From positions 153,291 to 217,290 of the forward strand of contig NZ_GG700643.1 in assembly GCF_000159995.1 (NCBI RefSeq): a stretch of 64,000 nt of DNA, written 5' to 3'. The stretch's first letter is position 1. Each line of letters begins with the position of its first letter. Of this stretch, positions 25,714 to 35,013 are shown piece after piece. This DNA comes from Alloprevotella tannerae ATCC 51259 (lineage in GTDB: Bacteria; Bacteroidota; Bacteroidia; Bacteroidales; Bacteroidaceae). The notes under the pieces were generated by a model. The model searched no databases and had not been told where the DNA came from. It was given only the letters and a program-made list of their open reading frames with translations. The position numbers were made by a program, and so were the translations under genes.

Positions 25714-27168
25714 ATGATACAGGAAGAACCTATTTTTTTTGAAGATTTAGCGCTCAGCGACGATGTGCTGGACGCGCTCTACGATATGCGCTTTGAGAAG
25801 TGTACGCCTGTGCAAGCTCGCTGTATACCTCCGATCTTGGAGGGCCGAGATGTCATCGGCATAGCTCAAACCGGCACGGGTAAAACCGCCGCTTACCTCT
25901 TACCCTTGCTCACGCTTCTGAAGCAAGAATCGCATCCTACAGACGCCGTCAACTGTTTGGTGATGGCGCCCACGCGCGAATTGGCGCAGCAGATTGATCA
26001 GGCCTTGCAAGGCTTTGGTTATTATGTGGATGTCAACGGAGTAGCCGTTTACGGCGGCAATGATGGCGTGCGCTACGAGCAAGAACGCAAGAGTTTGAAG
26101 CGCGGCGCCGACATCGTAATTGCTACGCCCGGCCGCTTACTGACCCATTTGGACCTCGGAACTTTTGATTTGAGTCGTACGACCCATTTAGTGCTTGATG
26201 AGGCGGATCGTATGCTGGATATGGGTTTCTCTGACGACATTCTGAAAATCGTAAAACACCTGCCCGAGCAGCGGCAAACGATTCTCTTTTCCGCAACGAT
26301 GCCCGCCAAGATTCGCGAATTGGCTCACAAGATTATGCATAATCCGGAGGAAGTCTCCATTGCCATATCCAAACCGGCCGAAAACATCCGGCAAAGTCTT
26401 TTTATTTGCAAGGAAAACGACAAGACGGCGATTATCAAGCACCTCTTTGCCGACCAAAAGCCCGAGCGCGTGATCATCTTCTGCGGGAGTAAGCAGAAGG
26501 TAAAAGAGCTTAACATCACGCTAAAGCGTAAAGGCTACAATGTAGAAGCCATGCACTCCGATCTGGAGCAGAAACAGCGCGACGAAGTGATGCTTGGCTT
26601 CAAAGCCGGACGCATTGACATCTTGGTAGCCACGGATATCGTGGCCCGCGGTATTGATATTGACGACATAACTTTGGTAATCAACTACGACGTGCCGCGA
26701 GATGCGGAAGATTACGTGCATCGCATCGGTCGAACGGCTCGTGCCGGACGCAACGGCCGTGCAGTGACGCTCGTCGGAGAAAAGGATCGTTACGCTTTGC
26801 GCAATATAGAGCAACTTTTAGACAAGGAATTGCCGCGCGAAGTGCTGCCCGAGGGATTTACGCCGCCTGAAAAGCCAACGGCAACTTCAGGAGAACGGCG
26901 AGGAAATGCGCATCGTCGTTCGGCATCGATTAAACAGCGGGAGCAGCACGACCATAAGCGACGCGACAAGCGTAAGCCTGCGGGGGCAAAACACAATGAT
27001 GGCGAAGGGCAAAAGCAAAAGCCGGCTTCCGCCCAAGGCGAACGGCCGACAGAACAAACCAACAAGCGCCGCCGCCGTCCAAACAGGTCGCGTCCGCGTC
27101 CGAAGGCGAAAGAAGAGGAGCCCAAGCGAGTGACGCCGCCGCCCATTCCTCCCCTGCCAAAGCCGTAA
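25714..27168 (+). CDS. DEAD-box RNA helicase (RhlE-like), 484 aa
   Basis: ATP-dependent RNA remodelling. All core motifs are present: the Q motif (about 28-35), AQTGTGKTAAYLLP (motif I), PTRELAQQ (Ia), TPGRL (Ib), DEAD (II), SAT (III), ATDIVARGIDIDD (V) and HRIGRTARAG (VI). The C-terminal ~110 residues are a disordered basic tail (KRRRRPNRSRPRPK...) that probably binds RNA, ending in a Pro-rich PPPIPPLPKP. Last gene of the lon-tgt-lpt-helicase run, followed by a strong terminator. Confidence 0.93.
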   Translation: MIQEEPIFFEDLALSDDVLDALYDMRFEKCTPVQARCIPPILEGRDVIGIAQTGTGKTAAYLLPLLTLLKQESHPTDAVNCLVMAPTRELAQQIDQALQGFGYYVDVNGVAVYGGNDGVRYEQERKSLKRGADIVIATPGRLLTHLDLGTFDLSRTTHLVLDEADRMLDMGFSDDILKIVKHLPEQRQTILFSATMPAKIRELAHKIMHNPEEVSIAISKPAENIRQSLFICKENDKTAIIKHLFADQKPERVIIFCGSKQKVKELNITLKRKGYNVEAMHSDLEQKQRDEVMLGFKAGRIDILVATDIVARGIDIDDITLVINYDVPRDAEDYVHRIGRTARAGRNGRAVTLVGEKDRYALRNIEQLLDKELPREVLPEGFTPPEKPTATSGERRGNAHRRSASIKQREQHDHKRRDKRKPAGAKHNDGEGQKQKPASAQGERPTEQTNKRRRRPNRSRPRPKAKEEEPKRVTPPPIPPLPKP

Positions 27169-27230
27169 ACTTTTTGGTTTTTTCGGCTATTCGCGCATTG
27201 CGAACAGCGATGCATATTCACCCAATATTA

Positions 27231-27274
27231 GCCCTTGTAGCAAGCGTTCTCTGCTACAAGGGCTTTCCTTCTTT
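27231..27274 (+). terminator. Terminator of the DEAD-box helicase gene
   Basis: A perfect 12-bp stem GCCCTTGTAGCA / TGCTACAAGGGC (27231-27242 with 27252-27263) is followed by TTTCCTTCTTTTTT. Confidence 0.95.
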
Positions 27275-27411
27275 TTTGATCAACCTTGTGCTTGCCTATG
27301 GTCGCCAACGGCTGAAATGCGTTATCGGTTGAGGCTGAAAACGATGAAAAACGGCCGGCATTGCTCTGTTGCTTGGCGTACTTGCTAACGATGTAGCTTG
27401 ATCCTTCTTTC

Positions 27412-27491
27412 GTTTGCTGCCGGCAAACGATGATTTGGTGGCAGCAAACAATGGTTTGGTGTGAGCAAACTATGGTTTGTCGGCAGCAAAC
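27412..27491 (+). repeat. Four-unit 80-bp palindromic element, locus C
   Basis: Units start at 27412, 27433, 27454 and 27475, joined by GATG, AATG and TATG. The loops are CTGCCGG, GTGGCAG, GTGTGAG and TCGGCAG. The second unit has ATTTG in place of GTTTG. Flanks TTTC and GAAA extend the terminal inverted repeat to nine bases. Confidence 0.9.
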
Positions 27492-27829
27492 GAAACGTAT
27501 ATTCGAAATGGGGTGTGGCATAAGGCTTTGTTTGGCAGAAAAATCGTTGATGTGGCGAGAAATATTTTGGTGAGCATCTATACGTTTCAAACGTTTGACT
27601 GGTCAGCATCATACTTCCCGATACAATCCTTGTAGATGAGGGTTAAATCTTTTATGCTCCGCTGTTCTGATTGGGTGGGGGAGTATTGTAGTCGCGTTTG
27701 TAGGCTCAGATTTTGGGGCTTCCGGATTAACTTTCAATAGGGCGTATGAAAGGGATTGACGCCCGTGGAGTATGCATAGGATAGCCGCCTTTGAAGATTA
27801 TACATCGTCTTCACCAAAAGCATAAAAAA

Positions 27830-27856
27830 CGTCCGAACACGCGAAGCGTTCGGACG
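27830..27856 (-). terminator. Terminator of the M20 dipeptidase gene
   Basis: A 9-bp stem CGTCCGAAC / GTTCGGACG (27830-27838 with 27848-27856) is followed by TTTTTTATG on the minus strand. Confidence 0.92.
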
Positions 27857-27881
27857 TTGGTTCATCTATAAACCTTGTAGG

Positions 27882-29240
27882 TTAGAGTTGGTCGTAAGCT
27901 TCGTGGAAGCCGACAACGGCTTCTATACCTTTGCGGAAAATATCTAAAGAGAAGTTTTCGTTAGGCGAGTGTATCGCGTTGCTTTCTAGGCCGAAGCCCA
28001 TTAAAATCGTTTTCACGCCCAATACTTTTTCAAACACGCTGATGATAGGAATGCTACCTCCGCGGCGTGCAGCAAGCGGGCGTTTGCCAAATGCTTGTTC
28101 GAAGCCTTGCTCTGCAGCCTTGTAAGCGGGTAAAGATATGGGGCAGACGTAGCCATGACCGCCATGAGAGAAGGTGATTTTGACTTTTACGCTCTTGGGT
28201 GCAAGACTTTGGAAGTATTGCGCAAAGAGTTCGTTGATCTTATTGTAGTCCTGATGAGGCACAAGTCGGCAAGAGAGTTTGGCGTAAGCCTTCGAGGGGA
28301 GCACCGTCTTAGAGCCTTCGCCGATGTGGCCGCCCCAAATGCCACAAACGTCGAAACTCGGGCGGCAACTGTTGCGTTCAATGGTGGAATAACCTTTTTC
28401 TCCGCGTAACTCTTCGACATCAAGGGCGCGCTTATACTTCTCTTCATCGAAAGGAATAGAAGCGATCATTTTGCGTTCTGCGTCGGGGAGTTCTTCTACA
28501 TCGTCGTAGAAGTGCGGAATCGTGATGCGTCCGTCGGCGTCCGTCATTTTCGCAATCATTTCGCAAAGCACGTTGATCGGATTGGCCACTGCACCGCCGA
28601 AATGTCCGCTGTGGAGGTCGTGGTTCGGGCCGGTCACTTCTACATCCCAATAGGCGATGCCGCGCAAACCTGTGGTGAGGGAGGGGAGATCAGCTGCCAG
28701 CATACTGGTATCGCTCACAAGAATTATATCGCTTTTCAGTAGTTCGCGGTGTTGCGCTAAGAAGGTTTCCAAACTGGGAGAGCCTATTTCTTCTTCGCCT
28801 TCGAGTATGAATTTTACGTTGTGGCGGAGCAAATTATGCTTAACCAAAAACTCAAAAGCTGCGTATTGGATGAAGGATTGCCCCTTGTCGTCGTCTGCTC
28901 CGCGGGCCCAAATGTGCTCGTCGCGCACCTCCGGTTTGAACGGGTCGGACTTCCATAGCTCTAAAGGCTCAACGGGCATCACGTCATAATGGCCGTAGAT
29001 CAAAATAGTCTTGTCGGCGCCGGGAATAAGCTTTTCGGCATAGACCAGCGGATTGCCATCGCTGGGCATAACTTCGGCGCGGTCGGCTCCGGCAGCAAGC
29101 AAGAGTTCTTTCCATCGGTCGGCGCACTTCAGCATATCATCGTGGTGCTCGGGTAGTGCGCTGATGCTTGGAATACGTATGAGACTGAATAAATTTTCTA
29201 AGAGTCGGGGCTCATTATCCCGGATATAAGATTTTATCAT
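27882..29240 (-). CDS. M20-family dipeptidase/carboxypeptidase, 452 aa
   Basis: Zinc-dependent cytosolic peptidase. Metal and catalytic motifs: YGHYDVMPVEP (metal His and the conserved Asp two residues on), WARGADDDKGQ (bridging Asp), EGEEEIGSPSL (general-base Glu pair) and AIHSPNENF (last metal His). The dimerisation insert HDLHSGHFGG is that of the CNDP/PepV-like dipeptidases. The substrate is likely short peptides; no adjoining gene narrows this. It has its own terminator, and the galactose operon ends 197 bp upstream. Confidence 0.9.
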   Translation of the reverse strand: MIKSYIRDNEPRLLENLFSLIRIPSISALPEHHDDMLKCADRWKELLLAAGADRAEVMPSDGNPLVYAEKLIPGADKTILIYGHYDVMPVEPLELWKSDPFKPEVRDEHIWARGADDDKGQSFIQYAAFEFLVKHNLLRHNVKFILEGEEEIGSPSLETFLAQHRELLKSDIILVSDTSMLAADLPSLTTGLRGIAYWDVEVTGPNHDLHSGHFGGAVANPINVLCEMIAKMTDADGRITIPHFYDDVEELPDAERKMIASIPFDEEKYKRALDVEELRGEKGYSTIERNSCRPSFDVCGIWGGHIGEGSKTVLPSKAYAKLSCRLVPHQDYNKINELFAQYFQSLAPKSVKVKITFSHGGHGYVCPISLPAYKAAEQGFEQAFGKRPLAARRGGSIPIISVFEKVLGVKTILMGFGLESNAIHSPNENFSLDIFRKGIEAVVGFHEAYDQL

Positions 29241-29436
29241 TACGGTGTGTTTTATAGTAAATGGGTCTTTTTGCTTTCAATCATCCGCTCTCGCCGGCCG
29301 CTTGAGGCGACCGGCGAGCAGATAAGTTGGGTTGTAGAAATGGATCTTTGAATCTTGCCGGCCTGCTATGGCGATAGCGTGGCGCCGGAAGTTATGCGCC
29401 TATCGACGATTAAAGACGGCAGCGCCTAATCTTCAA

Positions 29437-30597
29437 TTAGCAGAGCTTGCGAGCGCCATCTCCGATGACAACATCAATAACAACGGGCGCTTTGCCAAAC
29501 TTTTCTTGATAGCTCTTTCGGGCTTTATCAATGAAATTTGCGTAGAGCTCTTGGCTGACTAAGTTGATCGTGCAGCCACCAAAGCCTCCGCCCATCACAC
29601 GTGCGCCACTGACGCCGCAATCGCGAGCTACGTCGACGAGAAAATCGAGTTCGGGACACGAAACTTCATATTCGCGCGATAATCCGTCGTGCGTTTCATA
29701 CATTTTTTTGCCTACTTCTTCGTAATCTTCCTTTTCTAAAGCGGCAGAAACTTCCATTACGCGCTCTTTTTCGCCGATGACGTAGTGGGCTCTCAGTGCA
29801 TCTTCCTTGCTAACCTCACTGCGTACTTCATCGAGCAGTTCGTAGTTGGCGTCTCTTAAACTCTTGACTTCCGGATGATGTTTGCAGATGGCGGCAGCAA
29901 CGTTTTCGCAACTTTTGCGTCGGTCGTTGTAGGCAGAATCAGCCAAGCCGTGCTTCACTCGCGTGTTCAGCAGAACGAGTTTATAGCCTTTGGGGGAGAA
30001 ATTGAAGTATTGGTATTCCAAGGAACGACAGTCTAAACGCATAATGTGGCCGGGCTTGCCAAAAATGGATGCGAACTGGTCCATAATCCCACAATTGCAG
30101 CCGATATATTTGTGCTCGGTGGCCTGTCCTACCTTCGCGAGCGTAAATTTGTCGATGCTGTTATTGCCGAAAAGATCGTTGAGCGCAAAAGCAAAGCAAC
30201 TCTCGAGCGCTGCGGAGGAAGACATGCCCGCTCCTAAAGGAACGTCGCCGGCAAAGGCGGTGTTAAAACCTTCAACAGGGACGCCTAACTTCATCATTTC
30301 ACGACATACGCCGTAGACAAAGCGAAAATGGGTGGCCGTAGGGCCTTTTTCGTCGTCTAAACTAAACTCTACGTAATCTTTTAAGTCGATGGCGTAAGCG
30401 CGAACTTTGCGCGTGCCGTTGGGTTTCAACTCGGCGATGACGCCTTGACTGACTGCGCCGGGGAAAACAAAACCATCATTGTAGTCGGTATGTTCGCCGA
30501 TGATATTTATACGGCCGGGAGCAGCGTAAACCGAACCCGTGCTGCCATCAAAATGCTTTTGAAAACGACTTCTTACGTCGTCTATAGTTAGTTTCAT
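29437..30597 (-). CDS. galK: Galactokinase, 386 aa
   Basis: Phosphorylates alpha-D-galactose, first step of the Leloir pathway. GHMP-kinase motifs: APGRINIIGEHTDYNDGFVFP (signature), VPLGAGMSSSAALE (ATP loop), the base region around IMDQFASIFG and GARVMGGGFGGCTINLV near the end. The start at 30597 gives MKLTIDDVR as N-terminus; a longer frame adds 14 unsupported residues. Third gene of galM - transporter - galK on the minus strand, so uptake, mutarotation and phosphorylation are encoded together. galT and galE are not in the window. Confidence 0.96.
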   Translation of the reverse strand: MKLTIDDVRSRFQKHFDGSTGSVYAAPGRINIIGEHTDYNDGFVFPGAVSQGVIAELKPNGTRKVRAYAIDLKDYVEFSLDDEKGPTATHFRFVYGVCREMMKLGVPVEGFNTAFAGDVPLGAGMSSSAALESCFAFALNDLFGNNSIDKFTLAKVGQATEHKYIGCNCGIMDQFASIFGKPGHIMRLDCRSLEYQYFNFSPKGYKLVLLNTRVKHGLADSAYNDRRKSCENVAAAICKHHPEVKSLRDANYELLDEVRSEVSKEDALRAHYVIGEKERVMEVSAALEKEDYEEVGKKMYETHDGLSREYEVSCPELDFLVDVARDCGVSGARVMGGGFGGCTINLVSQELYANFIDKARKSYQEKFGKAPVVIDVVIGDGARKLC

Positions 30598-30669
30598 AGT
30601 AGTTGGAATTTTATTGGTTTGAGATTGGGAGGCAAACATTGAAGTCTACCTCCCAATAATGTTATCTGA

Positions 30670-31977
30670 TTAAGTCGTCTGAATGTCTTTGTTTACATTC
30701 TTGGACCCTACGAGTGCGTAGAAGAGAATGTAAGCGGCACAAATCAGTACGACGATGTAGCTCCAGAGGAAGTTGTGCATTTGATCTGCGATCCAGCCTT
30801 GGAAAGGTACGATAATGCCGCCACCACATACCATTACCATAAACATACCTGAGGCAAACTCTGTGTATTTTCCTAAACCTTCTACTGCTAAGTTGAAGAT
30901 GCCGCCCCACATAACGGAGGTGCAGAGGCCGCCAAGCACGAGAAAGAGAATGCCAATGGGCACTTGGGCTGAGGTAAATGTGCTTTCAGTGCCGTTAAAG
31001 CCGAAAACAGTGATCATAACATCAGTCGGAGCGAGCATTCCGATTAACACCAAAATGATGCAGAGCGTGGAAACAACTGTAAGTTGCATACGACTTGAGA
31101 CCTTTCCGCCAATCATACCTCCAACAAATCGACCGCAAAGCATCAATAACCAATAGACGCCTGCAATAGTTCCGGCAATGCCGGCGTCCATTCCGAATCC
31201 GGGCGTTGCTTTGTCGGGGGATGTGGATAAATACTGAAAGACATATGTTGGCAAACCAACTTCGACACCTAAATAAAGGAAGATGGCTAGGATGCCAAGG
31301 CGGAAGTGACGGAACGAAAACGCACTGTGCTTATCCGGCGTCGCTTGCTTGTTTTCTGCTTTTTGCGCCAAAGAGGGCTCGGGAATGCGTACAAACAATA
31401 GAACAAAGAAGACAACAGCGAAAATTGCTAAGGCAATAAAGAGCGCCGGCGTAGCGTCGCTAATTTTAGCTTTGGTTGCTTCGCCGATCAGTGCGCCGCC
31501 GAGCATCGTTACTGCAGTTGCCGAGAACGAATTTAAGACGCCGCCGAATTGAATCAGCTGGTTTCCTTTATTTCCTCCGCCGCCAAGCGTGTTAAGCATA
31601 GGGTTAACAACGGTATTCAGCATACACATACAAAAACCTGCGACAAAGGCGCCGATAATGTAGACCGGAAAACTTTTAATACTGTCCCAACCGGACATAT
31701 ACTCGAGAAAGACGCCGATAAAGCCTAATATGATTGCCAACAAGGCAGTGTTCTTATAGCCGATCTTTTTCAAAAGAAGACCGGAAGGGATGCCCATTAT
31801 CGCGTAAGCAATAAAGTTGGCAGCGTTACCCAGTTGCGCTTCAAAGTTGGAAGCTCCAAATTGATTCTTAACAATAACGCCCATCGGGTTACAAAGGTTC
31901 GTGACGAATGCAATCATAGCAAACAACAAGAACATCATAATGATGGGTAGCGTGTTGTTCTTTTGAGAATTACTCAT
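30670..31977 (-). CDS. MFS sugar transporter (FucP/GluP-like), probably for galactose, 435 aa
   Basis: Twelve hydrophobic segments. Features of the fucose/glucose-galactose H+ symporter branch include NPMGVIVKNQFG near helix 1, NFIAYAIMGIPSGLLLKKIGYK (loop 2-3) and VNPMLNTLGGGGNKGNQLIQFGGVLNSF, a motif characteristic of the group. It lies between galM and galK, 41 and 72 bp from them, which makes galactose the likely substrate. Substrate choice is inferred from context only. Confidence 0.88.
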   Translation of the reverse strand: MSNSQKNNTLPIIMMFLLFAMIAFVTNLCNPMGVIVKNQFGASNFEAQLGNAANFIAYAIMGIPSGLLLKKIGYKNTALLAIILGFIGVFLEYMSGWDSIKSFPVYIIGAFVAGFCMCMLNTVVNPMLNTLGGGGNKGNQLIQFGGVLNSFSATAVTMLGGALIGEATKAKISDATPALFIALAIFAVVFFVLLFVRIPEPSLAQKAENKQATPDKHSAFSFRHFRLGILAIFLYLGVEVGLPTYVFQYLSTSPDKATPGFGMDAGIAGTIAGVYWLLMLCGRFVGGMIGGKVSSRMQLTVVSTLCIILVLIGMLAPTDVMITVFGFNGTESTFTSAQVPIGILFLVLGGLCTSVMWGGIFNLAVEGLGKYTEFASGMFMVMVCGGGIIVPFQGWIADQMHNFLWSYIVVLICAAYILFYALVGSKNVNKDIQTT

Positions 31978-32018
31978 TTTCTTCTGTGTTTGTTCAGTTA
32001 ATGTCTAATGTTGATTTA

Positions 32019-33101
32019 TTATGCTTCAACCCCGAAGCGATAGATCGTCTTTTGTGTATAAATCTCTCTGGGTTTAAGCGTTACGGGTGGGAAGTAGGCG
32101 TGATTAGGACTGTCGGGGAAATGTTGTGCTTCGAAGCAGACAGCACTACGTTGGGGGAACGTGGCGCCGTGTTGTCCTTTCGTGCCGCTTCCATTATTAT
32201 TTGTGTAGAATTGGAGTCCGGGTTCAGTCGTGTAGACCTCCATTGTGCGGCCGCTAACCGGCTCTTTCACCTTCGCAGCATAGGATAATTCTCCCGGTTC
32301 TCTTTTTTGCAATACAAAACAGTGGTCGTAACCGTTGCCATTCTTCAGTTGCTCATTATCTTCATCAATATGATCGCCAATGCGGTGAGCATTTCTGAAG
32401 TCAAAGGGCGTACCTTCCACACGGCGAATTTCTCCTGTCGGAATCGCCGTCTTGTCTATCGGCAGATAGTAGTCAGCATTGATTTCGCAGATCACGTCTT
32501 CTACCGACGGCGTCGGGTTTGCCGTTCCTGCCAGCGAGAAATAGCCGTGGCTGGTCAAGTTTACAATCGTCTTCTTATTGGTTGTTGCCGTATAATCAAT
32601 GACCAATTCATCATCATTCGTCAGCGTATACATCACCGTAGTCGACAATTCGCCCGGGAAGCCTTCTTGATAGTAAGACGAAACGTAACGCAAGACGAGG
32701 CAGTGTTCATTTATTTGTTCCGCCTCCCAAACGCGAGCGTGGAAACCCGTCGGTCCGCCGTGCAGATGGTTCTCTCCGTTATTGATGGCCAAATGATATT
32801 CTTTTCCGTTCAGGCAAAAGCGCCCTTTAGCTATACGGTTGGCGTAGCGGCCCACGAGTGTACTCAAAAAAGGTTGGTCCGAGTTCAAGTAGTCCTCGAG
32901 TTTGTCGTGTCCTTGTATGATATTGGCAAAATTGCCCTTGTTATCAGGAGTCATAATCGAAACGATTGCTCCCCCATAATTCGTTATGGCCACTTCCAGG
33001 CCGTTCTCATTGGTAAGAAAGTAGAGGTCTACGGCTTTCCCGCTGACTTCTTGCTGAAAATCTTCCTTGCGCAGACCACTAAGATTTTGTTTGTTTTCCA
33101 T
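32019..33101 (-). CDS. galM: Aldose 1-epimerase (galactose mutarotase), 360 aa
   Basis: Interconverts alpha and beta galactose so that GalK can use it. Conserved features: NYGGAIVSI, GRYANRIAKGRFCLNG, NGENHLHGGPTGFHARVW (substrate His), VNLTSHGYFSLAG (catalytic His), PIDKTAIPTGEIRRVEGTPFDF and VCFEAQHFPDSPNH (catalytic Glu). Full length. First gene of the galactose operon. I found no consensus TAnnTTTG box directly upstream; boxes there have the wrong spacing. A 360-codon frame on the opposite strand is a shadow. Confidence 0.95.
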   Translation of the reverse strand: MENKQNLSGLRKEDFQQEVSGKAVDLYFLTNENGLEVAITNYGGAIVSIMTPDNKGNFANIIQGHDKLEDYLNSDQPFLSTLVGRYANRIAKGRFCLNGKEYHLAINNGENHLHGGPTGFHARVWEAEQINEHCLVLRYVSSYYQEGFPGELSTTVMYTLTNDDELVIDYTATTNKKTIVNLTSHGYFSLAGTANPTPSVEDVICEINADYYLPIDKTAIPTGEIRRVEGTPFDFRNAHRIGDHIDEDNEQLKNGNGYDHCFVLQKREPGELSYAAKVKEPVSGRTMEVYTTEPGLQFYTNNNGSGTKGQHGATFPQRSAVCFEAQHFPDSPNHAYFPPVTLKPREIYTQKTIYRFGVEA

Positions 33102-33281
33102 AACGCTAAAATTTTAAACGATTGTAATGGCAAATTTGGAAATAAAATCGCAAAGTACAAAGCACAAAAGGCTGAATTTTCCACATTAAAAGCGAATATT
33201 TGTCTGATTTGCTCCCTTTTTCCTTTTCTTGGCATTTGTTATGCGGTGAATGCGTGCTTTTTAGCTCTTATTTTAGCCAAA

Positions 33282-33328
33282 AACGGGCAAACTTCCAAAG
33301 CTTCAAAAAGCGTGGAAGTTTGCCCGTT
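33282..33328 (-). terminator. Terminator of the cinA-like gene
   Basis: A 16-bp perfect stem (33282-33297 with 33313-33328) is followed by a T-run on the minus strand. It separates the cinA-like gene from the galactose operon. Confidence 0.92.
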
Positions 33329-33353
33329 CAGTAACGCGAACTGCTTAGAGCGC

Positions 33354-33872
33354 TCAACGCACTGTTGCCGGTTCGCAGCGTTCTCTTAAATAGTCGAGTA
33401 AGAGGTGAATTGCTTTCTCCGTAGCGTTAGCTAAGTTGAGGTCGCGTCCGTTATCCTCCTCCAATTTCAAGGTAACGATGTCGTTTTCCTGACCTACGGC
33501 GATCCAAATCGTACCGGCAGGCACGGCAGATGTCGTATCATTGCTGGTAGCCGGTCCTGCGAAGCCACTCACTGCCACTGCGTAGTCCGTATGTAGGAGT
33601 TTGTTCGTCCCAATGACCAACTGCTTTACGACGTCTTCGCAAACAGCCGTCTGTTCTGCTATAACAGCCGCATCCACGCCTAAGATTTCCGTCTTGACAA
33701 GGTTGCTATAACAGATAATGCCTCCTTTATAATAAGACGAACTTCCCGGAATGGCGGTGATAACACTTGCGATGCGTCCGCCCGTGCAGCTTTCTGCCGT
33801 GCCTAAAGTTTTTTTATTGCGCCACAAGAGTTCGTTAATGTCTCTGCTGGCGAGTTTTACGTTCAGTTCCAT
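33354..33872 (-). CDS. CinA C-terminal-domain protein, nicotinamide-nucleotide amidase-like (PncC), 172 aa
   Basis: Single-domain form of CinA, which deamidates NMN to NaMN in NAD recycling. It shows the family signatures TLGTAESCTGGRIASVITAIPGSSSYYKGGIICYSNLVKTEILGV and VAVSGFAGPATSNDTTSAVPAGTIWIAV. The N-terminal molybdopterin-like domain of full CinA is absent, as in E. coli PncC. It follows tsaD on the same strand after 71 bp and ends at a strong terminator. Confidence 0.9.
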   Translation of the reverse strand: MELNVKLASRDINELLWRNKKTLGTAESCTGGRIASVITAIPGSSSYYKGGIICYSNLVKTEILGVDAAVIAEQTAVCEDVVKQLVIGTNKLLHTDYAVAVSGFAGPATSNDTTSAVPAGTIWIAVGQENDIVTLKLEEDNGRDLNLANATEKAIHLLLDYLRERCEPATVR

Positions 33873-33943
33873 ATAATAATTTGTTTACTTTTTCCGTACT
33901 TGAAGGCGTCTTGTTCAAATCAATTGCGCCCTTTGCATTGTAT

Positions 33944-34966
33944 TTAGAGTGTCGTGCGACTATAAGCCGGTTTGTCCAAGTCGCAAAAATCGCCGTCCAT
34001 ATATTTATAGTAGCCCGTGATCGCAATCATAGCCGCGTTGTCCGTCGTATAGCCAAACTTCGGTATATATATATGCCAGTTGCCTGCCGCTTCCTGCGCC
34101 TTGAAGGCTGCGCGTAGTGCCGTGTTTGCCGATACGCCGCCTGCGAGTGCTACGTGATTGATCCCCGTCTCCTTGACGGCTTGCTTCAACTTCTTCATCA
34201 ATATGTCGACGATGGTTTTCTCCAAAGAAGCCGCAAGATCCTCTTTGTGGTGCGCTATAAAATCAGGGTCAGTCTTGATCTGATCGCGCAAGAAATAGAG
34301 AAACGACGTCTTCAGTCCACTAAAGCTATAATCCAGTCCTTTCACGTCAGGCTTACTAAAGGTAAAGGCCTGCGCATTGCCCTGTCGGGCGAGCTTATCT
34401 ATGATTGGCCCGCCCGGATAGCCGAAGCCCATCACCTTAGAGCATTTGTCCATCGCCTCGCCTGCCGCGTCGTCGATCGTCTGTCCCAGCATCTCCATCT
34501 GATTGTAGGCGTTTACCTTCACAATCTGCGAGTTGCCTCCACTGACCATCAAGCAGAGATACGGATATGGCGGTGCTGCGTGCGCCTCTCCCTCCACTTC
34601 GATGAAATGCGCCAGAATGTGCCCTTGCAAATGGTTCGCCTCGATTAGCGGGACGCCGAGCGCAGCGGCCAAGCCTTTCGCAAAGGACACACCAACGAGC
34701 AAACTACCCATCAAGCCCGGGCCCAAGGTCACGGCAACGGCCGAAATCGCTTCTTTATCCACACCTGCCTGCCGCAGAGCTTGATCTACGACCGGCACGA
34801 TGTTTTGCTGGTGTGCGCGCGACGCCAATTCGGGGACGACGCCCCCATAAGCCTCGTGCACAGCTTGGCCCGCCGTCACGTTGCTCAAGAGATAGCCATT
34901 CTTAATCACAGCTGCCGACGTGTCGTCGCAGCTTGATTCTATGCCCAATATGATAATGTCTTTCAT
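33944..34966 (-). CDS. tsaD: tRNA N6-adenosine threonylcarbamoyltransferase, 340 aa
   Basis: Transfers threonylcarbamoyl to A37 of ANN-decoding tRNAs. ASKHA fold with IILGIESSCDDTSAAV at the start, the iron-binding NHLQGH (His112 and His116), MVSGGNSQIV, DDAAGEAMDKCSKVMGFGYPGGP and ALAGGVSANTALR. Near the C-terminus DNAAMIAITG has the last metal Asp. The start ATG 34966 fits the family; a TTG at 34975 is not needed. It follows map on the minus strand after 47 bp. Confidence 0.97.
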   Translation of the reverse strand: MKDIIILGIESSCDDTSAAVIKNGYLLSNVTAGQAVHEAYGGVVPELASRAHQQNIVPVVDQALRQAGVDKEAISAVAVTLGPGLMGSLLVGVSFAKGLAAALGVPLIEANHLQGHILAHFIEVEGEAHAAPPYPYLCLMVSGGNSQIVKVNAYNQMEMLGQTIDDAAGEAMDKCSKVMGFGYPGGPIIDKLARQGNAQAFTFSKPDVKGLDYSFSGLKTSFLYFLRDQIKTDPDFIAHHKEDLAASLEKTIVDILMKKLKQAVKETGINHVALAGGVSANTALRAAFKAQEAAGNWHIYIPKFGYTTDNAAMIAITGYYKYMDGDFCDLDKPAYSRTTL

Positions 34967-35013
34967 ACTTCCCAATTACATCTGTCGAGCACCGGCCGGT
35001 TTTGGCGCAGTGC

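Larger units (their letters stand above)
27169..27881. other. 713-bp spacer between convergent genes
   Basis: Contains the helicase terminator (27231-27274), four-unit element C (27412-27491) and the dipeptidase terminator (27830-27856). In 27500-27825 I see no gene, tRNA or recognised RNA. Confidence 0.65.

Noticed and set aside
29290-29318. GC-rich hairpin CTCGCCGG / CCGGCGAG between galK and the dipeptidase gene as a terminator
   Set aside because: No T-run on either side and more than 100 bp after galK; it could be a protein site or chance.
32307-33389. 360-codon open frame on the plus strand
   Set aside because: Lies entirely antisense to galM and its upstream region; low-complexity translation without family features. 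galM is unmistakable.
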